The position numbers were made by a program, and so were the translations under genes. A stretch of 64,000 nt of DNA from Oreohelix idahoensis. Lineage: Eukaryota > Mollusca > Gastropoda > Stylommatophora > Oreohelicidae. The notes beneath the pieces were generated by a model, which was given only the letters and a program-made list of their open reading frames with translations, was not told the DNA's origin and searched no databases. Positions 32,457 to 45,297 of the stretch are shown here, piece after piece. The DNA is taken from assembly GCA_024509875.1 (NCBI GenBank), contig JAMPIV010014128.1:1-64000 (forward strand). The letters are read 5' to 3'. Positions within the stretch are counted from its first letter, which is position 1. Every line of letters begins with the position of its first letter.

Positions 32457-32906
32457 GTAAGTGATTTCAAATACATTTATTTACTTTCACGCCACGTTTA
32501 ATAAAATTATCAATTTCATCATCATCATCATCATCGTTACAATGTGGTAACTGATACAGATGTATGTATGAATGGACGTAGTAACACCACCAAACGCTAT
32601 GAGGTAGTCCTCTAAACTAGGTTTATGACATACCGCGAGAAGTCACACCGTTAACCATCTTAGAGACACCACACATAAAGAATAAAAGCAAGACGCTCTG
32701 ACAATCTTCATAACTGTAATTAACAATTAGACAAATGTGAAAATTCAAATTATCTAACAAACGGGCTCTGCAAATGAGTAAATGCAAAATAAATAGCTGG
32801 CTTACAGTATACTGCTAAGCTCACAATTCCAATATTGTTGGAGTACTGTTGACAATCCTCCAATACCATAATTCCCGTCGTAACTACGTCGGTCGGTCGG
32901 TCACAT

Positions 32907-33071
32907 CATGCACACCATCATTTGCACACTTTTCTATTTTCGAGAGAGTACAATAACTTTCAACCACAGCTAAGCGGTGCAACCGTGGTTGAAAGTTAGA
33001 CAATAGTTGTATTGCTTCCCTTATATGTACTCTCCCAAAAATAGAAAAGTGCGCAAATGACGGTGTGCATG
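32907..33071. mobile_element. Foldback MITE
   Basis: 165 bp with inverted arms of about 45 bases beginning catgcacacc and including catttgcacacttttctattt. A second hairpin (aactttcaaccac and its complement) lies in the centre. No coding sequence. Superfamily unassigned because the target duplication is unclear. Confidence 0.75.
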
Positions 33072-33084
33072 AACAGTTTGATTA

Positions 33085-33165
33085 TGGAAAGAAGCCAACA
33101 ACACAATTGATAAACAGTACATGAACTGGAGACAGGAAGGTGCGGAGATGCAGATTAAATCAACA
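33085..33165 (+). mobile_element. RTE-like LINE 3'-end fragment
   Basis: Similar to 5160-5230 of the first LINE (aattgat-aa-agtac-t-gaactggagacaggaag). Only about 80 bases remain. Confidence 0.6.
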
Positions 33166-33419
33166 GACAATCAAGATACTCCTCTGTCCAGTTTCATTCG
33201 GGAAACGGATTTAACTCATCATTTTTCTTAAAAATAACCTTAAAATGTACGTTTTTGATTGTTTCTTCAAGACAAACTTTTAATTTAAAGTATTGCAGAC
33301 TTATTATTATGGATCAAAATGATCCATAATAATAAATTGGTGGTGGTTCGACATGTAACAGAAACAAAACACTATAAATAAAAACCTGTCAATTTAGACG
33401 GGTTATTGCTAGTTTAATT

Positions 33420-35481
33420 ACACTAGTCAACAACCAAAATGTACCAGAAATGAAAATAGCTGATCTTAACTAATTTTGGTGTGCTGAAAACGAAAATGAC
33501 ATTAAAAAAATGTTGATTGGCTCTAGTTTTCAAGATATATGCTACTAGTTTATTTAATTACGGTCAATTTATATATATGACGCCACTGTTGTGGGCGATT
33601 GCATAATTTTTTCTAATGACCAATAAAAATGTAACTAGAAGTTGATGATGCAATCCTACCTATGATTACATCATCTTTGTGTATAAATATCTTATCTCTG
33701 ATAAAATTTTGCCATTAGTTAGTGCATTTGTCCTTATCAAAAGTATCGTAGTTAGAAATGCCTAGGACATTTGGGAAAGGCATATCAAAGAAGAAAAAAT
33801 GGACTCTGGAATATCCAAACATCCCCTCTGCAATATGTCCGGTACCACATAGCGATGACCTACCAGTTCCCAAAGTGCCAGAATCATTTTCAGTTGCTTC
33901 CACTGATGAAGAAGAGAACATTGGTGGTCCTGAACCATCAACCTCAAGCGACCCAGATTTTGAGCAAACTACATCCACTAAACCACACTTAATAACCCAA
34001 GGTGAACTGAATGAATTTGTAAGAGATCTGAATTTACCGAAGAACAAGGCGGTGCTTTTGGGTTCCAGATTGCAACAGTGGAATCTCCTGGCAGAAGATG
34101 TTACAATTTCTGTGTATAGGAACCGCCAGAAGCCGCTTATTACATTCTTTTTCAAAGAGGGTGACTTTTCTGCATTCCACAACATTTCTGGTTTAATGGC
34201 AGCCCTCAAAATCAATTACATACCGGAAGAGTGGAGGCTTTTCATTGATTCATCCAAGACGAGTCTTAAAGCTGTTTTGTTGAATAATGGTAATGTGTTA
34301 CCGTCAATTCCAGTTGGTCACGCAGTTCATATGAAAGAAACTTATGAAAATATTAAGCAGCTTTTGAAGTGTATAAACTACGATCATCATCATTGGTCAC
34401 TTTGCGGTGACTTAAAAGTGGTCGCTCTTTTGCTTGGACTACAGGGTGGATACACCAAGTACTGTTGCTTTCTCTGTGAGTGGGATAGCCGTGCACGAAG
34501 TGACCATTACATCAGAAGACATTGGCCAATCAGGCAGTCATTGCAGCCTGGCAGTAAGAACGTTGAGAACCCAGCACTTGTTGACACCAGCAAGATTTTG
34601 TTGCCACCCTTGCACATTAAGCTGGGTCTCATGAAAAACTTTGTCAAGGCAATGGAGAAAACAGATGAGGCTTTCAAATACCTCATCAGAAAATTTTCAA
34701 GACTGAGTGAAGCTAAAATAAGAGAGGGAGTATTTGTTGGTCCGCAATTTCGAAAACTTCTTCATGATGACGAGTTTCTTTGCGTGTTGCATGGCAAGGA
34801 AAAAGCAGCATGGCTAGCATTTATGTCAGTGGTAGCAAATTTTTTTTGGAAACAACAGGTCTGATAATTACAATGAAATTGTAGAAAATCTCCTTCTGAA
34901 GTATAAGAGTCTTTGAAAATTCATTTTCTGGATTCTCATCTGGATTTCTTTACATCAAACTGTGGAGCGGTCAGTGATGAGCATGGTGAATGATTTCACT
35001 AGGACATTGCTGCTATGGAGACAAGGTATCAAGGCAATTGGAGCCCTTCAATGCTTGCTGATTACTGTTGAACTGTGACAAGAGACACCTCATCGATTGA
35101 CTACAAGAAGCAAGCAAAGAGAGCTCGAACAGCTACTGAATAATGACGGAATGGGTTCAAATGTGCCTTTTTAAAACATGATATGTAAACTTTAAATAAT
35201 GTTTTTATTTTTTCTATCATTTTATGTTGAAATATCAATTAATTGAGTATGTAACCACAATTTTTATAATGCTAAAGTAGAAAGACTAGCTGTTCACCCC
35301 AGAGAATTAAAGAAGCATACATTATTTGTATTACTGTAATGTAAATTCATCATTTAAAAAAAAAACCAGAGCCAATTGGTAAATTTCATTATGATATTTG
35401 AAATCAGCATGTCAAAATCAATAAGAAATGGTATATTTAATTTCTGGTACAAATAACTTTTGAAAATTTGTTGACTAGTGT
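33420..35481 (+). mobile_element. CACTAGTCAACAA DNA transposon, copy 1
   Basis: Bounded by inverted ends ACACTAGTCAACAA at 33420-33433 and the complement at 35468-35481. Subterminal sequences also share a tgtaccagaaat motif in opposite orientation. It contains a single gene in the + direction. A second copy, at 58089-62185, shows the same ends and high identity throughout. Compared with copy 2 it lacks about 290 bases covering the N-terminal zinc-binding region. No convincing target duplication is seen. Superfamily not assigned. Confidence 0.85.
33758..34992 (+). pseudogene. Putative transposase of CACTAGTCAACAA element, copy 1
   Basis: A 368-codon frame (33758-34864), then a frame change in a T run near 34847-34854, about 16 lost bases near 34908, and a TGA in place of Arg at about 34990. 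Recognisable segments are LVRDLNLPKNKA-like, LGSRLQQWNLL, FIDSSKTSLKAVLL, CGDLKVVALLLGLQGGYTKY, the cysteine pair CFLCEWDSRARSDH, and the later FLDSHLDF and EHGE-FHQDI. The aspartates of FIDSSK and GDLK and the glutamate of GERFHQ (in copy 2) are candidate DDE residues; this is inference. The family is widespread in invertebrate genomes as uncharacterised proteins. The start codon fuses the original first residues to an internal site through deletion of the zinc-binding N-terminus. Confidence 0.8.
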
Positions 35482-35714
35482 TATAATAGAACGGTCAATC
35501 TACTCATAAACGCTGCAGCAATAATAATCCCTGACTTGCAGGACAACTCATACTTCGATTAATCAAATATACAAAGCCTAGGGCTGTACAAACTTAGCAG
35601 CCGTAAGCCAGACAGGACAAATCCGCTATGTCCGCCTTTATGCCGGCCAACTCGTGCCTCCCTTCTTGAAAGCTTTTTCTGGTCAGAAAACTTTTGGCAT
35701 GTTCCGAATACCAA

Positions 35715-35850
35715 CTTCTTCTTCTTCTTCAAGTACCATGTCTAGTGGTATAGGAGATCATGTCTCTCCACAACGTATCGTCTCCAGCGTCTCCAGTACA
35801 ATTTATCAATTCTGCTGTTGACTTCTTTCCATGCAACAATGTCAAACTGT
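35715..35850 (-). mobile_element. RTE-like LINE 3'-end fragment
   Basis: Reverse complement of the 5' LINE's 3' end, including aagtaccatgtctagtgg and the GAA tail (cttcttcttcttc on the + strand at about 35715). Confidence 0.7.
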
Positions 35851-35929
35851 CCACATCTACCGTATTTTCTATTTAAAAAATAAAGGCGCAATAAAAAGTG
35901 CTAATGTGGCAACAGGTGTTAAAATTCTT

Positions 35930-37290
35930 GCAAAAAAAAAGGACACAGCCAATTGAAGACATGGAAAAACTTTCATTAGTGTAGATTAATGAAAAACAGT
36001 TGGCTGGTGATAAGTGTTTCAGAATTAATAATCTGTGAAAAAGCAAGGCAGTTATACAGTGACCTTATTAGTGACAAACCTGGAACCAGTGATGAATTTA
36101 AAGCAAGTAGAGGCTGGTTTTAGAAATTTAGAAAAAGAAGTGGGATTCATAGTGTAGTAAGGCATGGAGAGGCTGCCAGTTCTGACCATGAAGCAGCTGA
36201 AAAATTTGGTGTTGAATTCAAAAACTTTGTAGACAGTGAGGAATATGTCCCTCAACAAGTTTTCAATTGTGATGAGACCGGCCTATTTTGGAAGAAAATG
36301 CCTAAGAGAACGTATATCACCAAAGAAGAGAAAGCATTACCAGGGCACAAGCCTAGGAAATACCGGATAACACTCTTATTTTGCTCTATTGCTAGTTGGG
36401 ACTGCAAACTAAAACCATTGCTTGTGTACACTTCTAAAAATCCCAGAGTATTTAAACAGCATAATGTGATAAAAAGTAAACTAAATGTGACGTGGAGGTC
36501 TAATACGAGGTACTAATGCTTGGTTAACGAGGCAGTTTTTTACTGAGTGGATTCATGACGTGTTTGATCCAAGTGGGAAAGCCTATCTAGAGAAAAACAA
36601 TTCACCATTAAAGGCTCTGTTGCTCATGGACAATGCCCCTGCACACACCCCATGCTTGGAAGAAGATTTTATTGGGGAATACAGCTTCATTAAAACGAAA
36701 TCTGTACCCCCTAACACCACCCCTCTAATCCAACCCATGGATCAGCAGGTCATTCATCATCATGTGACATATTCTTTCCAGAACGTTGTCTCCATTACAG
36801 CTGCTCTGAACGCATCACGATTCTGGGCAAGTCGACCTCAATTCTTACCCTCAAAGATTATTGGAAACACCACTTCAATATCCTCCATTGCATTGTCTGG
36901 GGGTAATAGATAAAGCATGGGAAGAAGTTTCTTTGAGGATACTGAACTCTGCCTGGAAGAAATTGTGGCCAGATTGTGGGAAAGGCAGAGACTTCGAGGG
37001 TTTAGAGCCCGAGGGTGTGGTGGATGAAATTGTGCAAATAGGCACTCACTCGGGATTGGAGATGAACAATGAAGACGTAGAAGAGTTGTTGGAGGATCAC
37101 AGGCAGGAGCTCACCACAGAAGACCTGCAAGCCTTGTACAAGGAGCAGCATGCAGAAACTGTAGCTGAGACACTTTCTTCTTCAGATGATGATGATGACA
37201 AGGGAGCCAAGGTTTCCACTGGGGAGATTAATGAATTGCTTTTTCATTGGGCTAAAACACAGAACATAATGGAGAAATGGCACCCCTAAC
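35930..37290 (+). pseudogene. pogo/Tigger-like DDE transposase, broken
   Basis: Related to jerky/Tigger transposases of the DDE_1 family. After a decayed DNA-binding part (about 35930-36170) come EEYVPQQVFNCDETGLFWKK (first catalytic Asp), GHKPRKYRITLLFC, LLMDNAPAHTP (second Asp) and PPNTTPLIQPMDQ (third acidic position). A frame change lies near 36500-36515 and another near 36870. The C-terminus continues to 37287 with an acidic DDDDD patch and NELLFHWAKTQN. No clear terminal inverted repeats. At least two frameshifts and several stops in the 5' part make it non-functional. Confidence 0.87.
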
Positions 37291-37442
37291 ATTGCTGTGG
37301 TGAATAGAAGCAACAATATGTACGGATATGTGTGATTACACACTTTAAAAATTTTTTGAAAAGTAGGGAGAAACAGTCAAAACTCGACAATTACTAATCG
37401 ACTAATTACTCAGTCTAAAATTACACCTTTCTGGCCACACCG

Positions 37443-37444
<2 letters not shown>

Positions 37445-37540
<96 letters not shown>

Positions 37541-37598
37541 GTATATGTGTATATGTGTATATGTGTATATGTGTATATGTGTGTATATATATATATAT
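37445..37598. repeat. (TA)n and TATG/TGTA microsatellite
   Basis: TA dinucleotides to about 37513, then tatatg and tatgtg hexamer-like repeats. Confidence 0.95.
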
Positions 37599-37669
37599 GA
37601 CGCTCTATATTCAGCCTTTGATCATTTAAGAAACTTTTGGTCAACTGCTCTTGTTCTTCGTTTTAGCGG

Positions 37670-38780
<1,111 letters not shown>

Positions 38781-38881
38781 CACATTGTCTTTATCTCTAA
38801 GACTACTATTTTTAACATTAACCTGGTACACATCTAATTTAACATTTATATCTACTTCATCAACTAATATCTCATTTTCAG

Positions 38882-38938
38882 ACCCCAAGGTTGTCTACAT
38901 TGACCTACTTACAGAGCTAACACAGAGGTTGAACATAG
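38882..38938 (+). CDS. CCP-domain gene, exon (linker, 57 bp)
   Basis: Acceptor ctcattttcag and donor gtcagt (weaker) bracket 57 bases, read in 1-1 phase as DPKVVYIDLLTELTQRLNI with a split codon at each end. The codon completed with the previous exon's last G gives Asp. No domain recognised. It lies just after the pyrimidine-rich tract, which could act as an extended polypyrimidine region. Confidence 0.62.
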
Positions 38939-39154
38939 GTCAGTTGTCAAGTTCATAATTTCATTTGACTGCCCTCGTCTCCATTTTAATTTTTTCCCCC
39001 CTGTTATCCCACACTTCATACAAGTTCTTGATATCTGCATCTCTCTGACGATTTCTCTTTCCCATACACACAGATACACCCCCCCCCCCTCCCCACACAC
39101 ACCTTCCCACTAACTCAGCATTAGTCAGATACATATATTACATTCATTGTTACC

Positions 39155-39639
39155 CAGTGGCGTCACTAGGGGGGTGCGGACCGCACCGGGTGACACCGAC
39201 AGAGGGGGTGACATCAAAATGACTGTCTATACAATTTTTGTGCAGTGTTTCAGCAGAAATGTTTTTTGTTTAAATAAAAATATCCCTGTAGTTAGTTATG
39301 ACCACAAAAAACATTTTTCATAAGCCCAGCTTACATGTACTGTATCAATATACCTACGTTTTTACTTCGAATGCTATTGTTTTCTTACCTAATTTTCACT
39401 TTAACCACATGAAACTTTGTAAATGTAAATACATTTAGGCTGTGCTATGATATTGTAATTTAAAGGTGTAATTTAAATTTTGCTAGTTGTTTATGTCACT
39501 ACTATTGCCATTACATTCAGTGAGATACGGGAATTACGATTTACGAGTAACATTAGTACAAAAAACATAATAAGGATTCTGTATGGTCTGGTACGGGAGG
39601 AGGTCCATGGGGGTGACACCAACCCTAGTGACGCCACTG
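39155..39639. mobile_element. Non-autonomous hAT element
   Basis: Inverted ends CAGTGGCGTCACTAGGG at the left and the complement ending gccactg at 39639. Flanked by 8-mers ttgttacc (39147-39154) and ttgtttcc (39640-39647), matching at seven of eight positions, the duplication length expected for hAT. 485 bp, no coding region. Confidence 0.85.
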
Positions 39640-39664
39640 TTGTTTCCCCTTTCGCTTATTCTTG

Positions 39665-39880
39665 GAGCATGGGGACATTATAGCAGCTGCTTCTCCAGCA
39701 GGAAGCCTGCACAAAGAATTCATGTATTATTGCAGAAGTAGTTTATGAAGCAATATGTTTTACATGATGAGGTTGCTAATGACAACCTTATATTAGTCAC
39801 CTCAAGCCTGAGGAAACAGTAGTACTATTCTCTGTTTGTCTGCTTAGAGAGACAGTTGAGAACCACAGGGAGCTTGTTAG
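39665..39880 (+). repeat. Dispersed repeat family A, copy
   Basis: Contains aggaagcctgcacaaagaatt, gaagtagtttatgaagcaat, tgatgaggttgctaa and the ending agtactattctctgtttgtc, in the family order. Confidence 0.55.
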
Positions 39881-39904
39881 ACTTCATGGCTAGTCAAATA
39901 TTGT

Positions 39905-40165
39905 ATTTATTGTAACTTAGATATTATTTTCATTGTAAACTAAAATATTATCTTGATTTTAACCAAAATGTTATCTTTGCTGCTACTGAAATATTATCAT
40001 CATTGCTACTAAAATATTATCTTTATTGCTAATGAAATATTATCTTTATTGCTAATGAAATATTATCTTTATAGCTTCTGAAATATTATCATCATTTCTA
40101 CTTAAATATTATCTTTATTGTAACTGAAATATTATCTTCCTTGCTACTGAAATAGTATCTTTATT
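39905..40165 (+). repeat. ~25-bp degenerate tandem repeat
   Basis: Copies of aaatattatctttattgcta-tg with variable spacing of about 24-36 bases. Confidence 0.75.
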
Positions 40166-40169
40166 GCAA

Positions 40170-40245
40170 CCTGTGGCGAACTAAAGGAGGGGGGGGGGGT
40201 GATCCACCCCGGGTGACAGCTAGGAAAGGGGTACCATTGGACAGT
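40170..40245. mobile_element. hAT-type end fragment
   Basis: ctgtggcgaactaaaggagggg followed by gggtgacagctaggaaaggggta resembles the left end of the element at 39155-39639. No matching right end was found. Confidence 0.4.
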
Positions 40246-40249
40246 ATTA

Positions 40250-43200
40250 TGATAGTATTTACTGTTAAAAATATACTTGCTACTAATTCTGCTGTTACTA
40301 ATAACTACTACTGCTACTATTACTGCTACAACTTCTGCCATTACTAATAACTACTACTAATACTACAGCTACTACTACTACTTCTGCTGATACTAATAAC
40401 TACTAGTACTACTGCTGCTACTACTACTTCTGCCATTACTAATAACTACTACTACTACTAGAACTACTGCTATTACTACTACTTCTGCTGATACTAATAA
40501 CTACTGCTACTACTAGTACTACTGCTATTACTACTACTTCTGCTGATACTAATAACTACTACTACTACTAGAACTACTGCTACTACTACTACTTCTGCTG
40601 ATACTAATAACTACTACTACTACTAGTACTACTGCTACTACTACTACTTCTGCTGATACTAATAACTACCACTACTACTACTAGAACTACTGCTATTACT
40701 ACTACTTCTGCTGATACTAATAACTACTACTACTACTAGTACTACTGCTACTACTACTACTTCTGCTGATACTAATAACTACTACTACTACTAGTAGTAC
40801 TGCTACTACTTCTGCCTTTACTAATAACTACCACTACTACTACTAGAACTACTGCTATTACTACTACTTCTGCTGATACTAATAACTACTACTACTACTA
40901 GTACTACTGCTACTACTACTACTTCTGCTGTTACTAATAACTACCACTACTACTACTAGTACTACTGCTACTACTTCTGCCTTTACTAATAACTACCACT
41001 ACTACTACTAGAACTACTGCTATTACTACTACTTCTGCTGATACTAATAACTACTACTACTACTAGTACTACTGCTACTACTACTACTTCTGCTGTTACT
41101 AATAACTACTACTAGTACTAGTACTACTGCTACTACTTCTGCCTTTACTAATAACTACCACTACTACTACTAGTACTACTGCTACTACTTCTGCCTTTAC
41201 TAATAACTACCACTACTACTAGAACTACTGCTATTACTACTACTTCTGCTGATACTAATAACTACTACTACTACTAGTACTACTGCTATTACTACTACTT
41301 CTGCTGTTACTAATAACTACTACTAGTACTACTGCTACTACTACTACTTCTGCTGTTACTAATAACTACTACACTACTACTACTTCTGCTTATACTAATA
41401 ACTACTACTACTACTAGAACTACTGCTATTACTACTACTTCTGCTGTTACTAATAACTACTACTAGTACTACTGCTACTACTACTACTTCTGCTGTTACT
41501 ACTAGAACTACTGCTACTACTACTACTTCTGCTGATACTAATAACTACCACTACTACTACTAGTACTACTGCTACTACTTCTGCCTTTACTAATAACTAC
41601 CACTACTACTACTAGAACTACTGCTATTACTACTACTTCTGCTGATACTAATAACTACTACTACTACTAGTACTACTGCTATTACTACTACTTCTGCTGT
41701 TACTAATAACTACTACTAGTACTACTGCTACTACTACTACTTCTGCTGTTACTAATAACTACTACACTACTACTACTTCTGCTTATACTAATAACTACTA
41801 CTACTACTAGAACTACTGCTATTACTACTACTTCTGCTGTTACTAATAACTACTACTAGTACTACTGCTACTACTACTACTTCTGCTGTTACTAATAACT
41901 ACTACTACTACAAGTACTACTACTAGTACTACTGCTACTACTACTACTTCTGCTGATACTAATAACTACTACTACTACTAGTACTACTGCTATTACTACT
42001 ACTTCTGCTGTTACTAATAACTACCACTACTACTACTAGAACTACTGCTACTACTACTACTTCTGCTGTTACTAATAACTACTACTACTACTAGTACTAC
42101 TGCTACTACTACTACTTCTGCTGATACTAATAACTACTACTACTACTAGTAGTACTAGTACTACTGCTACTACTACTACTTCTGCTGATACTAATAACTA
42201 CTACTACTACTAGTACTACTGCTACTACTTCTGCCTTTACTAATAACTACCACTACTACTACTAGAACTACTGCTATTACTACTACTTCTGCTGATACTA
42301 ATAACTACTACTACTACTAGTACTACTGCTACTACTACTACTTCTGCTGTTACTAATAACTACCACTACTACTACTAGTACTACTGCTACTACTTCTGCC
42401 TTTACTAATAACTACCACTACTACTACTAGAACTACTGCTATTACTACTACTTCTGCTGATACTAATAACTACTACTACTACTAGTACTACTGCTATTAC
42501 TACTACTTCTGCTGTTACTAATAACTACTACTAGTACTACTGCTACTACTACTACTTCTGCTGTTACTAATAACTACTACACTACTACTACTTCTGCTTA
42601 TACTAATAACTACTACTACTACTAGAACTACTGCTACTACTACTACTTCTGCTGATACTAATAACTACTACTACTACAAGTACTACTACTAGTACTGCTG
42701 CTACTACTACTACTTCTGCTGTTACTAATAACTACTACTAGTACTACTGCTACTACTACTACTTCTGCTGTTACTAATAACTACTACTACTACAAGTACT
42801 ACTACTAGTACTACTGCTACTACTACTACTTCTGCTGTTACTAATAACTACTACTAGTACTACTACTTCTGCTTATACTAATAACTACTACTACTACTAG
42901 AACTGCTACTACTACTACTTCTGCTGTTACTAATAACTACTACTGCTACTGCCACTGCTTCTACTATATTGATAACTAGAACTACTGCTGTTACTACTGC
43001 TGCTGCTACGTCTACCACTACAGAGACTGCTACTATTGCTATTAATTCTGCTGTTACTGCTGCTACTAAATCACTACTACAACTACTACTGCTCCTGCTA
43101 CTATCACTGTTACTACTGTTGCAACTGCTGCTGCTGCTAGTATTACCTCTTCAACCACTACTAATACTGTTACTACTACCACCACTTCTACAACTGCCAC

Positions 43201-43262
43201 TACAACCACTACTGCCATTACAACTACTACTACTACTATTGCAACCACTGCAATTAATTCTA
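40250..43262. repeat. 3-kb ACT/CTA satellite with higher-order units
   Basis: Built from ACT/CTA trinucleotides but organised into longer units of about 55-110 bases marked by actaataactac, tagtactactgct and acttctgctg. Blocks of several hundred bases recur nearly unchanged within the array. The right end (42960-43262) degenerates to GCT/ACT/ACC mixtures. Confidence 0.95.
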
Positions 43263-43479
43263 AATAAATAATGGAGGAAACCTGAGTCCTGTGAGTAATA
43301 AATAAATAAGTAAATAACTGAAGGTAATTAACAGGCACTCGTTGGACAGACAGGAGGACACATGAGACAACAGAAAAGAAAATATAAGTGATAGGCTTAC
43401 CATGAATCGAACTGAGGACCATCCAAATGGCACCATTGCTGGCTGTGAAAGGGCACATTACTAAACAGTCCTGATTCTG

Positions 43480-43660
43480 AAATCCACAAGGTAAGAGAAA
43501 CAGCGGTAGACTGGAAAACATGCGGAGAAGAGAACTGGAGAGAGAAATGAAAAGTATGAGGAAGAAAGATCTTTAGCTGATGGTGCACACGAGAAGACTT
43601 GGCATGTGTTTGCTGAAGGCGTATGCTCTGTGGGGATCTGAAGGATAATAAATGGTTTCA
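43480..43660 (+). mobile_element. LINE 3'-end fragment
   Basis: Shows cggagaagagaactggagag, then gctgatgg-gcac, gagaagacttggca and tgctgaaggcgtatgct, matching 56770-56900. Confidence 0.6.
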
Positions 43661-43765
43661 TATTTGTTACACAAGTTTTTATCTACACTTAAATGAGTCA
43701 TTTTTCTTCATGTCAATGTATTGGCTGTGTGAAGATGTCTAGTTTATATCTTTTTATGCTTGCAG

Positions 43766-43834
43766 ATCTCACTGGCAATTCTAATGCTAGCTCATTGACA
43801 GGATCGAAAAACTCTAAAGCTGCAAACGACAATT
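43766..43834 (+). CDS. CCP-domain gene, exon (linker, 69 bp)
   Basis: Acceptor tttatgcttgcag and donor gtaaga enclose 69 bases open in 1-1 phase: LTGNSNASSLTGSKNSKAAN plus flanking split codons. Ser/Asn/Lys-rich, with an N-A-S glycosylation-type site; most likely an extracellular linker. The final T joins the first two bases of the next exon to give Phe. Confidence rests on splice sites, phase and absence of repeat similarity. Confidence 0.65.
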
Positions 43835-43959
43835 GTAAGAAACCCGCTTGCTGTTTATGCTTGATTATACTAAATTATCATCATCAGCTGCCATCTCCAT
43901 ATCGAAGGTTGGCTGTAATGGATCTCCAATATCTTCTGTCTCTTGTCTTGATGGTGCAC

Positions 43960-44235
43960 TCTGCTGGACTCTGTCATGTCAGTCTCTTGATGTTATCTTT
44001 CCACTTATAGCGCTGTCTTCCCCTTGCATGTTTGCCTTCAACTCTCCTTTCTGTTATGGTCTTCTGCAAGGTGTCATGTCTTTTTATGTGGCCAAAATAT
44101 TTTAGCTGCCAAATTTTGATCTCCCTCATTAGTTCTCTTTTCATAGCTAGGTTTTCTAGGACCTCCTTATTTGTTTTCTTCTCTTTCCATGAGATACGCC
44201 CCATTCTTTTATTTATCCACATCTCGAGAGCCTCA
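43960..44235 (-). pseudogene. LINE RT C-terminal fragment
   Basis: Minus-strand frame 44222-43974 with MWINKRMGRISWKEKKTN, KIWQLKYFGHIKRHD and RQRYKWKDNIKRL, the region typical of RTE-like RT tails. 5' end and palm absent. Confidence 0.75.
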
Positions 44236-44394
44236 ATATACTAAATACAGAGTGGCGAATCCCTCCAATTTATATTTGACCCCCACCTTGATCCCTTCTG
44301 TTAGCCATACTGTTGTGGAGGCATTGATCTACTGTAATAATTTTAATGCAAAATTAATGAATAATTTTACTTACAGAGCACAGGTATTGGTTTG

Positions 44395-44885
44395 ATTTTG
44401 GTTTTTAAGTACCATCTTTATTGCACACGGACAACGCCATCAGTGCTCCGATCTCCTCCCTTAGATCACACAAGGAGGATCAAAGCGCAGTGCACGAACT
44501 CTGTAGCACCAGCGAGAATCCGAATGTGTGTATATAATGTATAGGAATCACACATTCTAGAAATATTTTGTGTAATGGGTAGGTTTCCTAATTTTTAAAT
44601 TGTGCCAGGGCAGCGGCCTATTAAGCCTACTCTTTACGATTTTCAACTGACGTGGGATTTTTAACATGCACAACTTGCACACGGGACCTCCTATTTTATC
44701 GCCCTTATCCAAGAAGGCTAGGCATCCGATCTCACTACCCATGAGACCAGGGGGGGAGTATGACGTAATTAGGACCACTGGTTCTGAAAAAAACATTTCA
44801 ATAAATTATAATCCTTCAACTGGGATTCGAACCAGGTACCTCTTGAATACCTCTGAGCCACTCCGACCCCTTATACCGACAGGTA
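44395..44885 (-). mobile_element. tRNA-derived SINE (minus strand)
   Basis: Reading on the minus strand from 44885, the head has an A box (agtggctcagagg) and B box (ggttcgaatccc), then a body with a conserved ttgtgcatgttaaaaatccc-type segment, and a 3' end with AAACCAAAATCAAACCAA-like tail. The 3' ~150 bases recur at 55310-55470. Confidence 0.72.
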
Positions 44886-44924
44886 TTGAATACTTTTAAA
44901 TCAACATCATTTTTTTCCTTTTCG

Positions 44925-45140
44925 CTTCATTTCGAACATGGTGGCACCACTGTCGCTGGTATCCCTACAGGAAGCCTACACCAAACAATCACATGCTTTT
45001 GTAGTGGTGGTTTCTGTAGCAGTTGGTGTTACATAATGAGGTTGTCAGCCTCGTACACAAACTTGCCTTGTACGACATGCTCACGGCAGTTGTAACCCTA
45101 TTCTTTCTTTGTTTCATCAGAGACTTCTAGGAACTACATG
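44925..45140 (+). repeat. Dispersed repeat family A, best-preserved copy
   Basis: Shows all family phrases in order: aggaagcctacaccaaacaa, gtggtttctgtagcagttgg, acataatgaggttgtcagcct, acgacatgctcacggcagttg and attctttctttgtttcatcag. Confidence 0.6.
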
Positions 45141-45151
45141 GGGCAATGCAT

Positions 45152-45297
45152 TTAACTCTTTGACTCCGCAATTATTTTCCACCCTGTGCTGTAATTTTAA
45201 TTCATGATAGACTAAAAACAACGCTCAAAAAGTTGTTTTGGCACGGATGCCAAATCTGACCAATGCTCTGAGCGTTGTTCCGGAGTCAAAGAGTTAA
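45152..45297. mobile_element. piggyBac-like MITE, copy 2
   Basis: Same 146-bp length, TTAA borders and terminal repeats as copy 1 at 12880-13025, with roughly ten substitutions between them. Confidence 0.72.

Noticed and set aside
44815..44885. Minus-strand tRNA gene
   Set aside because: Same reasoning; it is the head of a SINE whose body continues to about 44395.
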